Below are positions 1 through 11,500 of a stretch of 64,000 bases of DNA, piece by piece (within the stretch, counting starts at the first letter, position 1; each line of letters begins with the position of its first letter). The stretch is taken from assembly GCA_963281255.1 (NCBI GenBank), contig OY725493.1, positions 2,107,550 to 2,171,549 on the forward strand, in the 5' to 3' direction. Source of the stretch: Aphrocallistes beatrix (Eukaryota > Porifera > Hexactinellida > Sceptrulophora > Aphrocallistidae). The notes under the pieces are model-generated. The model was given only the letters and a program-made list of their open reading frames with translations. It searched no databases and was not told the DNA's origin. A program made the position numbers and the translations under genes.

Positions 1-394
1 GTCAACTTTTTTCAGGTCCAAAAAGACCATCAGTGGGATGCGGACGAGAGGTATTTAATAATAGGATCTGATCATATTAGCATGGCTGATAATTTGATAT
101 ATAATAGGCTACAAACATTTAATTAAATTCTCAATAACTATCAAGATATATTGATGGGGTATATACTAATTGCAATAATGGCAATAATGGTCAATCTTTG
201 CGGTAGCTATATGTTGATGCGGGCGGAGGAGCTGAAACATGTTTCCAATTAACAGCGGCCTAATATCAGTGAAAATATTAGTTCTAGCCATACATATTTA
301 TTCTTGATCCAGGTAGTAGGAGAACCCCACACCTCCAAAATATGCCCCCTTCATATACGTACCATAGTTCACACAAATTCTAAAAGAATTTTCC

Positions 395-979
395 CTACAT
401 TAAGGAAAAACAAGATTGAGATAAACAATGAGAACCTGTCCGTATACTCGCGAACTGTACCTCTGTGAAGTCGGACTCAGACTCTAAGCATGGCTCTAAG
501 CATGGCTCTGTAGCAGGTTCCAAACACTGGAGGACATCTCCATCAACTTTAAAAGATATATCATACGTGAGCTCATCTCCTAAAGGAAGCATACAGAGCT
601 GAGTTTTCGTTTCGATATCTTTAAATATCGATGGGATATCACTGGTAGAATTCTGAACTTGTTTATCAGCCGGGAAGTAATCCAGATTAAATATCCACTT
701 TTCCATCAGCTTCTCGCTGAGAGCATTGTAGATATCAAGATCTAGCCTGTGTACCTGTTTGGCAGGCAGCCAGTTTTTCAGAGAATGCACTACTCTCTCT
801 AGAAAATCCTTATCGAACGGCTCCGAGAGACGGCTGACAACCATCTCCATGTAGTTCTCATCCTGGAAACTGGGCGGAGGCAAGACTGATCTGAGCTTGA
901 GTATGTGACAAATGCACAACTCGAGGTATGTGAGCGTTTTCTGGGTGCTGCCATATACTGATAGCACCTGCTGAGACAT
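395..979 (-). CDS. MAD2L1-like: MAD2-like HORMA-domain protein
   Basis: The 194-residue product follows the MAD2 layout. An N-terminal helix (GSTQKTLTYLELCICHIL) is followed by a helix and strand (DFLERVVHSLKNWLP then VHRLDLDIYN), the strand EKWIFNLDYF, and a later segment IPSIFKDIETKTQLCMLPLG that aligns with the MAD2 stretch IRSVIRQI to LPLL. It is close to MAD2 length (about 205). MAD2 is the spindle-checkpoint protein that binds CDC20 and MAD1 through a C-terminal safety belt. This copy is unusually divergent, and its last 15 or so residues do not match the safety belt. An alternative end is possible: a weak donor after position 436 joined to an acceptor with the next exon at 231-191 would give the tail TAPPPASTYSYRKD, which fits the MAD2 C-terminus better. 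The family call is fairly sure; the exact orthology (MAD2 or another HORMA protein) and the 3' end are not. Confidence 0.65.
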   Translation of the reverse strand: MSQQVLSVYGSTQKTLTYLELCICHILKLRSVLPPPSFQDENYMEMVVSRLSEPFDKDFLERVVHSLKNWLPAKQVHRLDLDIYNALSEKLMEKWIFNLDYFPADKQVQNSTSDIPSIFKDIETKTQLCMLPLGDELTYDISFKVDGDVLQCLEPATEPCLEPCLESESDFTEVQFASIRTGSHCLSQSCFSLM

Positions 980-2452
980 CTAGACAAGTAATTACAATAA
1001 CTGAATCCTGATTTGATCAAAATAAATTCAAAACTCTGAATGAACTAGCATAACCATTATTATCCAATCAAGATTGTGCCTTGTCATATGGAGCTACCGA
1101 TAAAATGGAAATAAAGGACACTATGTAAATTATGCATTGTTCTGCCAAAAACATGATATATCATTTTCCTGCTCGCTGGCTACCAGCTGTTTCACATGGA
1201 TCAGGTGATAGTAGCAAAGAAAAGGAGCATGTTGTGTCGTCAGTCAGCTAAAGTGAATTTGGTAACTGAATCCTCAGACACCAAATAAATTGTAGTCGCC
1301 TTAATTATTTACATAATTAGCAACCAAAAAACATGCGAAATTAATGCAATATCGTTGTATGAAGTTATTACTGCTTTCCGTGCTTATCTGTCTCTACTTA
1401 TCAAAACTCAATTGTTGTATGTACGTGTGTGTATGTGACTTACCGTTAAAACGTCAACTCAGTTATTATGCAAATTACCTGGAAAAGTTCAGGCATTATG
1501 CATAATAATTGACGGAAAATGCCTGGAATTTCCGGGTATTATAAATAATAACTGATATTTCACATAATAACTGATTTGACGTTTTAACAGTAACATATAT
1601 ACGTACGCGTATTTCTATATCATAGTATTATACTAACTCCAGATATACGCTCCTAATCTCAAACCCATAAATTTGCATACGCCTTGCCAGACATATTTAG
1701 TGCAACTCCTAGCATAGGAGATGCCTTATGTCATGATCGGCTTGCGACGTCCGTCCGTCCGTCTGCTCACTCCTGGAAATTCTATTTGACCAAATTCGGA
1801 CCATATATTCCTTATAAGGTGGAGATTTGAACACCTTTCTCAAATGGTGTGAAAATGTATTAGCCAATCAGAATCCATGATTACGATATGGTATTCATTA
1901 TGAATATTTCAAATATGTATCACATTTCGTGTCCTACGAGTCACTTAATGGAGCTCACAGTCTGTTGGCTGACATTTTTTTCTCTTAATTTGAGGAAATA
2001 TCCAATAAAATGAGGATTATAGCCCTCCCCTTGATTAAGTATTTTTCTTAATTTGTTGCTTTTCAGGCGCTAAGAAGGCCTGCTTCAATATGTGAATGTC
2101 AGAGGAGCCCGCCAAAATCCTTTAACATCCCATACTGGGCCATACATGCTCGCTATTTTGCTTCCTTTTTAAAATTTGCATTCCATCACTGAATAAGATG
2201 TCCATCCTATCACAAATTTAAATTCAGGTTGTGTGTATGTTTCAGTAGGATTACATTATGGGGACACCCATATGTAATCCGGGCCTGAATGCAAGTGTCC
2301 CTGTTCGTAAAGTACAAGCTCAACTACATTCCAATCTACTCAGAATACGATTTGCATCCAAAGAACATACACCGAGTTTACTATGTACGTAATTATAATT
2401 AATAAGCTTGTGGAATTTCAGCAAGTTTGAATATATGTTTATCAAGAAATAG
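980..2452. other. Spacer between MAD2-like and BAG6 genes
   Basis: No gene is recognisable. It is AT-rich and holds a short TIR element near 1439-1593. Near 1698-1800 there is a partial repeat (AGTGCAACTCCTAGCATAGG followed by GTCCGTCCGTCCGTC) that resembles the end of the element inserted at about 14.8-15.4 kb. Confidence 0.5.
1439..1593. mobile_element. Short TIR element (MITE), about 155 bp
   Basis: Both ends carry the same inverted sequence: GTTAAAACGTCAACTCAG at the left, and its complement (CTGATTTGACGTTTTAAC, one mismatch) at the right. The inverted repeats continue inward through TTATTATG, so the whole element can nearly fold on itself. There is no coding capacity. The transposase family is not clear from the termini. 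Confidence 0.6.
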
Positions 2453-5246
2453 TTAGGCGTCTCCCGAGTGAAACTTGTCAGCGGAGTTTGGGAATCTCTC
2501 AGCGCTGTAGTTGGGGTCGGAGCGTAGCCTCTTCGTGAGGTTAGAGTCTATGTACTCGCTGTAGCGCTTCTTCAGAGTAGAGTTCTGTCGCGCGTCCTGC
2601 ATCACTGCCTCCATGGAGGTGCTAGGCGCCACTTGTGAGGAGTTAATGGACATCTTGAGTGTCTCGCAGAGAACATCTTCTGCAGAGCAGGAAACCGTCT
2701 CGCCTTTCTCAGCGGTCAGCCCTGAAAGTGACATGTAGCTGTTGGAGAAGGAGGTGACTGGGGGATTTGCAGCATCCAGGGTTGCTTTGTCCGCATCCAA
2801 ACATTGCTTCCACTCCTCACACAGCCAAGCAGGAGATGCAGCGGGGGTAGGGGGAGCAGTAACGGGAGTGGGAACAGGTGTGATGGGGGGATCCCGATTC
2901 AGCTTTACGAAATACTTAGCCTTTATTTGTTCATTGCTTATGCGTGAATTCCTTATTATGGTGTCGATTTTCTCTCGGTTATCTCTCAGCATCATCAACA
3001 CATATTCTGTTTGAGTGGAATCGAAATTCCGGATGTAGTTCTCCATTACGGCGTGTACGTCCGTGCTCCCATTGTGTGCCATCACATTCATTAGCTGAAG
3101 CAGTTCGCAGATCATACTGTGTCCCCATCCCCAAATCACTTTACCGAACCTAGCAAATGAAATCAATGATGGAGTTAAGAAGTTGAGAGAGGGAAGTAAA
3201 CTTGCTTATTAAAAGGATTTAGAAGTATTAATAGTTTCATAAACGTTCTCATATGTAATGATAAGTGGTGCAAATAATATGTTTAGAATTAAAAGTAAAA
3301 ACGAAAACTCAACGGCTAATATGGGTATTTCGCTTCGTATGTCGAGTCCGATATTCGCAGAATTAAACATTTATGACTTATTAACGAATGAATATACGTA
3401 TGCAATTTGTCAGCACTTCCTGTTGGTGTCTTCTTGAGCTGTACTATCGTTTTGTCGATAATACCACAACTCTACAATATGAGCATACCTAATCTCACAG
3501 GCATGCTTGGGTATGACCAGATGCATAATTAGTAGGCTAGTCGTAGACCTACCTGTTCTCCACCTGACTGCTCGCAGGATCCTCGTTACGGGGGTCTAGT
3601 ATTATAGCAATGGCTGTCTTGAAGTTAAGAGAAAGGAACTTGATCAGCGTCTCCAATACGTTCAGTCCCTCCTGAGGGGGAATGGCGACAACCAGCCCAT
3701 CTAGAACATCATCTCCCATCGCGACTGCCAGTCTCCGAACTGCTCTATCTCGCCCCTCCACCCCTCTGTCTCCCTCGTCCACCAAGAGTTTAGTGAGAAC
3801 AAACTCTCTGAGTCGAGGGTACATGGCCTGGAGGCACTCTACCCTTCCCTGTCCGATGTCCCGCACTTGTGAGACCGTCAAACACCCTCCAATCAGCAGC
3901 ATCAGCTGTGAGGAGAGGTCGCCCTCAGATTCCTGATCCAAGTTTGGGTGGAACATCCGCATTAGCTGTAGGATGGTGAAGTCCATCGGAAGCCCGGCCT
4001 GCAGGAGAGAAGGAATCAGGTCTGCGCTTGAACTCACTGGAACGTTGTTCACGATATTTTGTGTGAAGACTTCCCCCGTGAAGCCAAACGGGTTAGCATC
4101 TTGAGTAGAAATATCGACAGGTGCGGAGCCCTCAGGGAGCATTGAGTTGATGGTGTGAGATACGATGTTAGCAATGTCACTAGGGATCTGCGGGAGAGGA
4201 GGAGGAGGGGGTTGCTGGGAGGGGTTGGATCCAGGAGTGGTGCTAGGAGCGGAGGGTCGTGTGACACTCATTTGGTTGATATTAAACTGCACATGCGACA
4301 TGTGGTGTGGCCTACTTATCCTCGCGGCAAGCTGTACTGTCCGGGGCGGGGCCTGGGACCCGGACACTGAGAAGCTGGCGAGATTTCTCTCACACACGTG
4401 CAGCGGCTCCAGCACCTCTTTGAGACAAGAGAAGAGGCGCTCGACGCGATTCCGCTCCCCCTCCCCCAGCACATGTCCTCCTGACATGAAGTTGGCTTGC
4501 TCCCTTAACAACGGCTGCATTCGCCCGTAAATCGTCCCCAGCTGCAGGTAGAGATCTCCCAGGAGAGAGGCTCCCATCGGGGCAGAGGGACCGGAAGATG
4601 GGAGCGAAGGGCGAGGGATATCCTGTGAAGAAATGCTCTCGCCTCTCTCGAACCTGTCCAGGATCTTCTGGCAGTGCAGCAGCAGTTGCCTTGTGTGAGT
4701 CAGCATGGCGGTCAGGGTCCGGTTGCCACTGCTGTTGGCCTCCTGAGCTGCCGGCTGGGGGGAGGCAGCAGGAGCAGCAGCGGGAGTGGAGTAGTTCATG
4801 GACTGCCACACATCATTGAACATCTGCTGTGTAGCCCCGAGGAGGGAAGGCGGGATGCTGCCAAACATGACCCCTGATGCTGGTGAGGGAGTGGCAGGGT
4901 TAGGGGGCGGGGTAGAGGTAGTAGTGGTGGTGGTGGTGGTGGTGGTGGTGTGGCGCGAAGAGCTGGGGGTAGCGGTAGAAGGGGGTTGTGCTCGCTTTAC
5001 TAAGTGGACAACCTTGTTGAAGCAGTTGGCTTCTTTTAACAGTTGTGTGTCAGTGAGAATTCTGCCCTGGAATAGAAGTCTTTGTATTTCCACAGGAATG
5101 TCTAGCTCTCTCAGGATCATCTGCTTCAGCCCTCCAACAGTGGTGGACTCTTGAACGTCAAAATGATGCGTACGTCCGCTCAGAGTGCGGACTGATACGC
5201 GGGGCTTTGAGACGATATCTCCACTCTCCTCGCTGTTTCCAGCCAT
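2453..5246 (-). CDS. BAG6: BAG6 (BAT3/Scythe), ubiquitin-like chaperone holdase
   Basis: Two exons, 5246-3553 and 3149-2453, join with a GAGAACAG/GTAGGT donor and a TTTGCTAG acceptor. The split codon is AG|G and the frame is kept, giving 796 residues (human BAG6 is about 1130). Residues 15-90 are a ubiquitin-like domain (VRTLSGRTHHFDVQE, LLFQGRILTDTQLL). The middle is Pro/Ser/Thr-rich with a threonine run encoded by a GTG/GGT microsatellite. The extreme C-terminus, RLRSDPNYSAERFPNS, matches the human BAG6 C-terminal signature. In other animals BAG6 holds hydrophobic segments of tail-anchored and mislocalised proteins together with GET4 and UBL4A. The 403-bp intron shows nothing notable. Compared with vertebrate BAG6, much of the low-complexity middle is missing. 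Confidence 0.93.
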
Positions 5247-5503
5247 TAGAAGCTAGCTATGACAAGATCTGAAAGGAATTATATTAGTACGCAAATCTCA
5301 CACATGTTAACCATTTGAAGCTAATATAAATAAATTAGTGATTACTTTAAAGTCCTACACCATGTACGAGATTAATGTTACCAGGAACGAAGTTATAATC
5401 ATATTTTTTCAGGGAAAATATACATACGTATATCAGTTGAATCAAAATGAAGAAACCATGATCATGATTCGCCAGAATATTATTGTTCAATTCAAAACTT
5501 AAT
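5247..5503. other. Short spacer BAG6 to FBXO21
   Basis: About 257 bp of AT-rich sequence lie between the BAG6 start codon and the FBXO21 stop codon, both on the minus strand. It probably holds the FBXO21 3' UTR and the BAG6 promoter. I see no element in it. Confidence 0.5.
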
Positions 5504-8500
5504 TCATTTAATAACGGAAAATAACGATTTAATTCGCCCTTCATTATCTGAATAGAGCTGTTGAAGCAGAGGGATAGGCTGGTAATAGCTTTCGTTAAAA
5601 TGAGAGAAATATTTCCCGATTAAACGGTGTGAAACAGGTCTAGCCTCATTCTGTGTTAAACAAGGAATTATTTTAGAGCCGTCACATTTTGAGAATCTGT
5701 CTCCGTCGATGAGGAGGTGATACATGGTGCTGATACTCGATTGAGAGGAGTTCTCTGGGTTGGACACAGTCTCCATATCGAATATAACTCCGAAACAGGG
5801 TACGGAGCCAACGAACAGCCGAACGATCAACCCGATTGGAAAAATTGGAAAGCCCTAAAATATAAATTCACTTCAGTAACATTCAATACTAAATGCAAAG
5901 AAAAGAGAAGGAGCAATAAAGTTGTAATCAAATTCCAATCGGACGTTATCACAGGTCTATTACCCACAAAGTCAGGTTCTCATGATCTCATCAGCCAGTG
6001 CTGACAAATCTGGTGGTTTGGTGGCGGTACCACCAAAATGTAGCGATATGTCACCAAATTCCTTAGCGCGGTGGCTAACTAAACCACTAAATTTTATAAA
6101 TTGGTCTATTTATATAGCGTATTTAGAATTTGGTGGCTTTAAGCCACCAGAAAAAGTAGAATGGTGGTTAAGAAAGCCATCACAAATATTGATTCTGTCG
6201 AGCCTGGTTGACATCAACTATATTACAAATATCAGCTGTGATTAGTAGTAATTATTTTTCAATAAAGATTTTTAATTTAATTCAACATACAATAATCAAT
6301 TGTTTTTGCACGTTAAAAGTTGTTTAAAATAGAGTATATAATCAAATAGTAGCCAGTTTTTCCTTCTATCAGTTCTTGAATCACTCGTGTGATTATATTC
6401 ATTGAAAGATCTGAAATACGTATATATATATATATATATACCACAATCATAATAATTATTAACAGATACCAAACAGTAGTGGCGACAGTTAAAAGTTAAT
6501 AAATTTTCGTATGTACTATGGATGGTCCACTTTCATCATATTCCTGTAAAGTCCACTTCATGCTGAAAGAGGAGAGGGAGGCAAGGGTGGCTCCTCCTAT
6601 CCATGCGAGGTGCCTTCTCTCTCCAGGAGCAATCACGCGGACACTGGTCGAAGTGAGGGAAGAGAGCTCCTTTTCTAATCGCCTACAAAACCCCGGGAAC
6701 AGAGTGTTGCCACCTGACAGCACAATGTTACCGTATAAGTGTTTCAAGAGATCGCGATCACACTTTGTTATCGAGGTGTTAAGACTTTGGTGCACACCTC
6801 CAAGAGGATATGGTTCCCTACTGCATGCATCGGCTTTCAGTGATAGGAGGGAAGGCTGGAAGAGAGTTTCAGTGCACTGAGTCAGTTCTCTGTCTAGATG
6901 GATGACCTGGCCATCAGGGAGTTGATAATGTCTTTCTTCCGCCATAATTTCAACATCTTTCTGCTGGTGGTTGTAAGGAGACACGTAGGCGAGTTTCTCT
7001 TTTATATCACGCACGGTGTCTGTGCGTAAGTGTGAGTAGCCCCGCTCATTCAGTAATCTGGAGAGGTAGTCTGTGATATTAACTCCACCATACTCGAGTC
7101 TTTGAATGGCATGTGAGAGAGCATAGCTTTGGAAGACTGGAACTGTGTGAGAAACATCGTTACCGGACTCTAGCACCATTCCAATGGTCCGCCCGGATCC
7201 ATAGAGGGACAACACTGATCTGACCGAAATTTGGATTGCTGGGATGTTGAATGTCTCAAACATAACCTGTACAGTCTTCTCGCGGTTGGCTTTTGGGGTG
7301 AGTGGCGTCTCAGTGAGCAGTACAGGATGCTCTTCTGGAGCTACGCGCAAAGCCTCGTAGAATGTCTGATGCCAGATCTTCTCCATGTTGTCCCAGTTAG
7401 TAACGATCCCAAACTTGATGGGAGATGGGAAAGTGGGAAATACCGTAATGGGCATTCTATCTTTGGAGAATCCAGCCTTCGTTTCAAATCCAGCATCAAT
7501 CACAATTGCGCAATTATTCTGGTCTGACATAACGGGAACGGGAACGGGATCTAATTACTAGCATTAATGTCATTACGTCCTGGTCAGGTAAGATGTGTAA
7601 TTAGTTATAATTAGTGTTTGCAGTCTCCCTGCGGGCACTTTGGAATGTCAACAAATTGAGAGAGAGTCGCTCGAAAGAGGTCGCGCAGTGAAAGGAGCGA
7701 ATCACGCTTGTTACAAATTAAAACCCTTTGAATTCTATATTCTAGGGTTTGGTGGCAGTATCTTCGTAAAGTATGACAACCGCGTTTAGGATTCGTTTAG
7801 CTCGTGAACTGACACTTAATTGTTAGATTAAATTGCTGAAAAATGTGTGCCATTTGATGCGATGGATCCAGGGATATGCGGAGTTGGAGGCGCGCGAAAA
7901 TACAATTATGAACATTTTGGTAAAACCAACAAAAGAGTCCTTGCTAAAGAAGTTTGCATAAAAATACTCTCATTTATCTTATTGAAAATTGGCTCAATCA
8001 GCTGCATAAAGTGGGAAGGACAACAAGGACAAGGTTTGGGGACAGTTTTGTTTAACATGAATAATTCCAAAAAATATATTATATTACTTCCGTTCGTGTT
8101 TCAATAACGTGTACAGTTGGCCTGACAATCATTCACTTCCTACAGGCTTGTTTACTGAGAAGGATTACATAGACACTGACATCAACATTTAAAAGAATCA
8201 GATGGTAAAGGTTTATAGATTTATAGAAATATAATTCTTTAACCTCATGGGACGGCTAATTAGAATTTTTGCTATTCTATCCTGGAACTGATTTGAACGC
8301 TTTGTTGGAAGCAATGAATTAATTTTGATATATTTTATTTCAGTTCCAATAAACCATTAAATAAACTTCCAAGAACCATGAAATGACAGTGAGCATGAAA
8401 GGACTAAATTGATTGAACATCACAGGACATGTTAACATATACCGCAGTAGATGTTAACATTATCGCTTTCATTAGTTAATGGAATGGTAGAAAGTAATGT

Positions 8501-11500
8501 CTAGTCGGAATACCTGATGAATAATACATGACTCTTTTTCCATTCTTTCAATTTTTTCTCCCAAACTCTGCCTTTCCTTCAATAGTATATTAAATCGCTC
8601 AGAAGTATCAGAATAGGGTCCTTTCTCAAGATTGTAGTTGAGATTCACTTTAGCAAGATTGTATGCTTCTTTGATTCTTCCGTCATAAATATCAGCAAAC
8701 AACTCATACACCTCTAAACACTTCATAAAATGGACGTTCTCGTCTATTTGAGAATTGGGCACCCTGTTTATTAGAGTTATGAAGATGTTAGCTAGCATTC
8801 TAGAAGCGACTATTCTCACTGTTGATAACTAAAAACATAAATTATAATACACCATAACTTCTGACCCAATATATTAACTAGATACATAAAAACCAACCTT
8901 CTTCAAAACCTCCTCATCAAAGAGAGACATCGCGGGTTGCAATTCCATTTGAGACATATTTCGGACTCTGTCACCCTCTACAAATGTAAGGAATTGCTTC
9001 CTAGACGTGTCTGAGATGTCAGTTTCTTGGTAAGTGAGGACGAAATAGCCCGGGAAGCTAACTGGAACGAGACGAAGTCCAACTCTGGACGCCACTGCTT
9101 GGAAGATGACAGACAGACTAATATAAATCCCCTTCTTAGACCTTATAACCTAGATGTAACAAACAGAACTCATAAAATGGCAAATTAATAAATAAAATCT
9201 TCAAAAGGAAATCTCCTAATACATTTAGGAGGGACGAGAGTAGGAAGGGATGTTAATCTACAGTACGGACAAAACGAGTGGATCATAAGTGATTGACTAG
9301 ATACTATGCTCCGGTCCTGAACTAGGTTATTCAACATTTCCGACGCTTGATTCTGCTCAGGATGGGCCGAAAAATACATTAATTTGTTTTAGAAATTATC
9401 TGTGGGATAGGACAACTGATCCCACACCGCCTGACACCTAAGTTGACTAATTCATTGAAATGGGAAAGAATTATGAATCACGTACTTGTATCCAATTAAA
9501 TCTCAAATATTATTGTGTATTCTATAACTAAAAATAGTTGTACACGGTATAAATGTTATCAAATATTTTTTACAATTTCAGATTCAAATGTAATTCATTG
9601 ATAGTCCATGAATTAGTCAAGTTAAGCCTGTACGGAGATAGTCAGATAACAAAGAACTGTTGCATGAAAAAATGCCCCCACCATGGATATTCATGTAATA
9701 TGGGGGGGGGCAAAATTTAATGGAGTTAGCGTGAAAAATTGCCCCCCCGTGAAAAAATGCCCCCACCATGGATATTCTTGAGTTTAACACTAAATATTGC
9801 TGATACTATTTATATACGATACATTTATGAAAGTCATTGTTATTACTTCACACGACTAGTTTGTTGATTTGCAATGCTTTAGTAAACGAATAGAAGCCAA
9901 ATAGCATTCAAAATGTTTTGTATAAGCATTGGCATACTTTAGAATATCCATGGTGGGGGGCATTTTTTCACGGGGGTCAATTTTTCACGCTAACTCCATT
10001 AAATTTTGCCCCCCCCATATTACATGAATATCCATGGTGGGGGCATTTTTTCACGGGGGGGGCATTTTTTCATGCAACAGAACTATTAGGATATAACTAA
10101 GTATAATTGTATAGTAAGAGTCGTTACCTACATTGTGGAGATAGGAATTTGCATGAGCATAGAAATTATTGTTGACGTGATATCCCTCCTCCTGGAACAT
10201 GACTCTGTTAATACTGCTGATTATATCCTTCCGAGAAGCGTCTTCACTCAATCCCTGCTTGACACGCTCTGCTAGTCGGTCAAATTCGCCATAGTAATCG
10301 AAATACTCTAAATCTTCCAAGGGATTCATCCACTGGTCTATCCATATAGCGATTGGCGTCATTAGCTCCATAGAGGAATTCATTTCCGATTCGAATAGAG
10401 AGGTAAAAGAGTCCCTCAGTTGTTCCCATTTAATGAAGCTATAAGCACTCGGGGCATAGAACTGGTGGGATAAGTTCAGCTCGAGGCTTGTACCGTCAAT
10501 GATCTAGACAAACAAACCTCAACACCGTAAAATTTATTCATACGAAAGAAGTCACATCTTGGACAAGCACCTACTTCTCTCAGAGTTTCCATTATATAAT
10601 CATGTTCATTCAGCAAACTCTTCACACAGAGCATGCGGCTGTCATCGATCAGACCGTTGTTCTTGCCCAAGAAAACGTAACTCGTTGCTGCTTCATCCAA
10701 CAAGTTTCTAACCCTCTTTTCACAATTGTGTCTCTCAATGAATAACTTCTTCCACTCTACTACACCTGGTAACTCCAGAACATCGTAAGACGCATTTCGA
10801 AACCTACGTTCTGCACATCTCCACACTCTCCATCTATAAATAAAAATAATTATAACATAACTACAGTCGACTCCGTTTAATCGGGCCCCTCTTGGAAGGA
10901 CCGGAATGGCTCTCACACATATAAGCTAATATAAAATATTTTCGGTTAATAGGATTCTCCGCTTAATTGGGGAAAATGTCCTCTGACGGAACTGATCCTA
11001 TAAGCGGAGTCGACTGTATAAAATAACTATATAAAAATTATATAATAATTATACAATAATTATATAATAATTATACAATAATTATATAATAATTATATAA
11101 TAATTATACAATAATTATATAATAATTATATAATAATTATATAATAATTATACAATAATTATATAATAATTATATAATAATTATATAATAATTATATAAT
11201 AATTATATAATAATTATACAATAATTATATAATAATTATATAATAATTATAAAATAATTATATAATAATTATATAATAATTATATAATAATTATATAATA
11301 ATTATATAATAATTATATAATAATTATATAATAATTATACAATAATTATATAATAATTATATAATAATTATAAAATAATTATATAATAATTATATAATAA
11401 TTATATAATAATTATACAATAATTATATAATAATTATATAATAATTATATAATAATTATATAATAATTATATAATAATTATATAATAATTATATAATAAT

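Noticed and set aside
6000-6200. Repeated GGTGGC/GCCACC words as a foldback element
   Set aside because: The words are scattered and do not form arms of useful length.
7847-8107. 86-codon plus-strand frame
   Set aside because: No domain, no codon bias and no homologue recognised. It lies inside an FBXO21 intron.
9185-9379. 64-codon minus-strand frame between FBXO21 exons
   Set aside because: The phase-0 junction 10132/9149 rebuilds the SirB1-like segment without it. It has no match to FBXO21 and lies in the intron.
10504-10517. A 14-nt micro-intron in FBXO21 (GTTTGTTTGTCTAG)
   Set aside because: It would keep the frame, but it is too short for splicing. A normal 71-nt intron starting at GTAGGT (10574) ends at the same acceptor and also keeps the frame.
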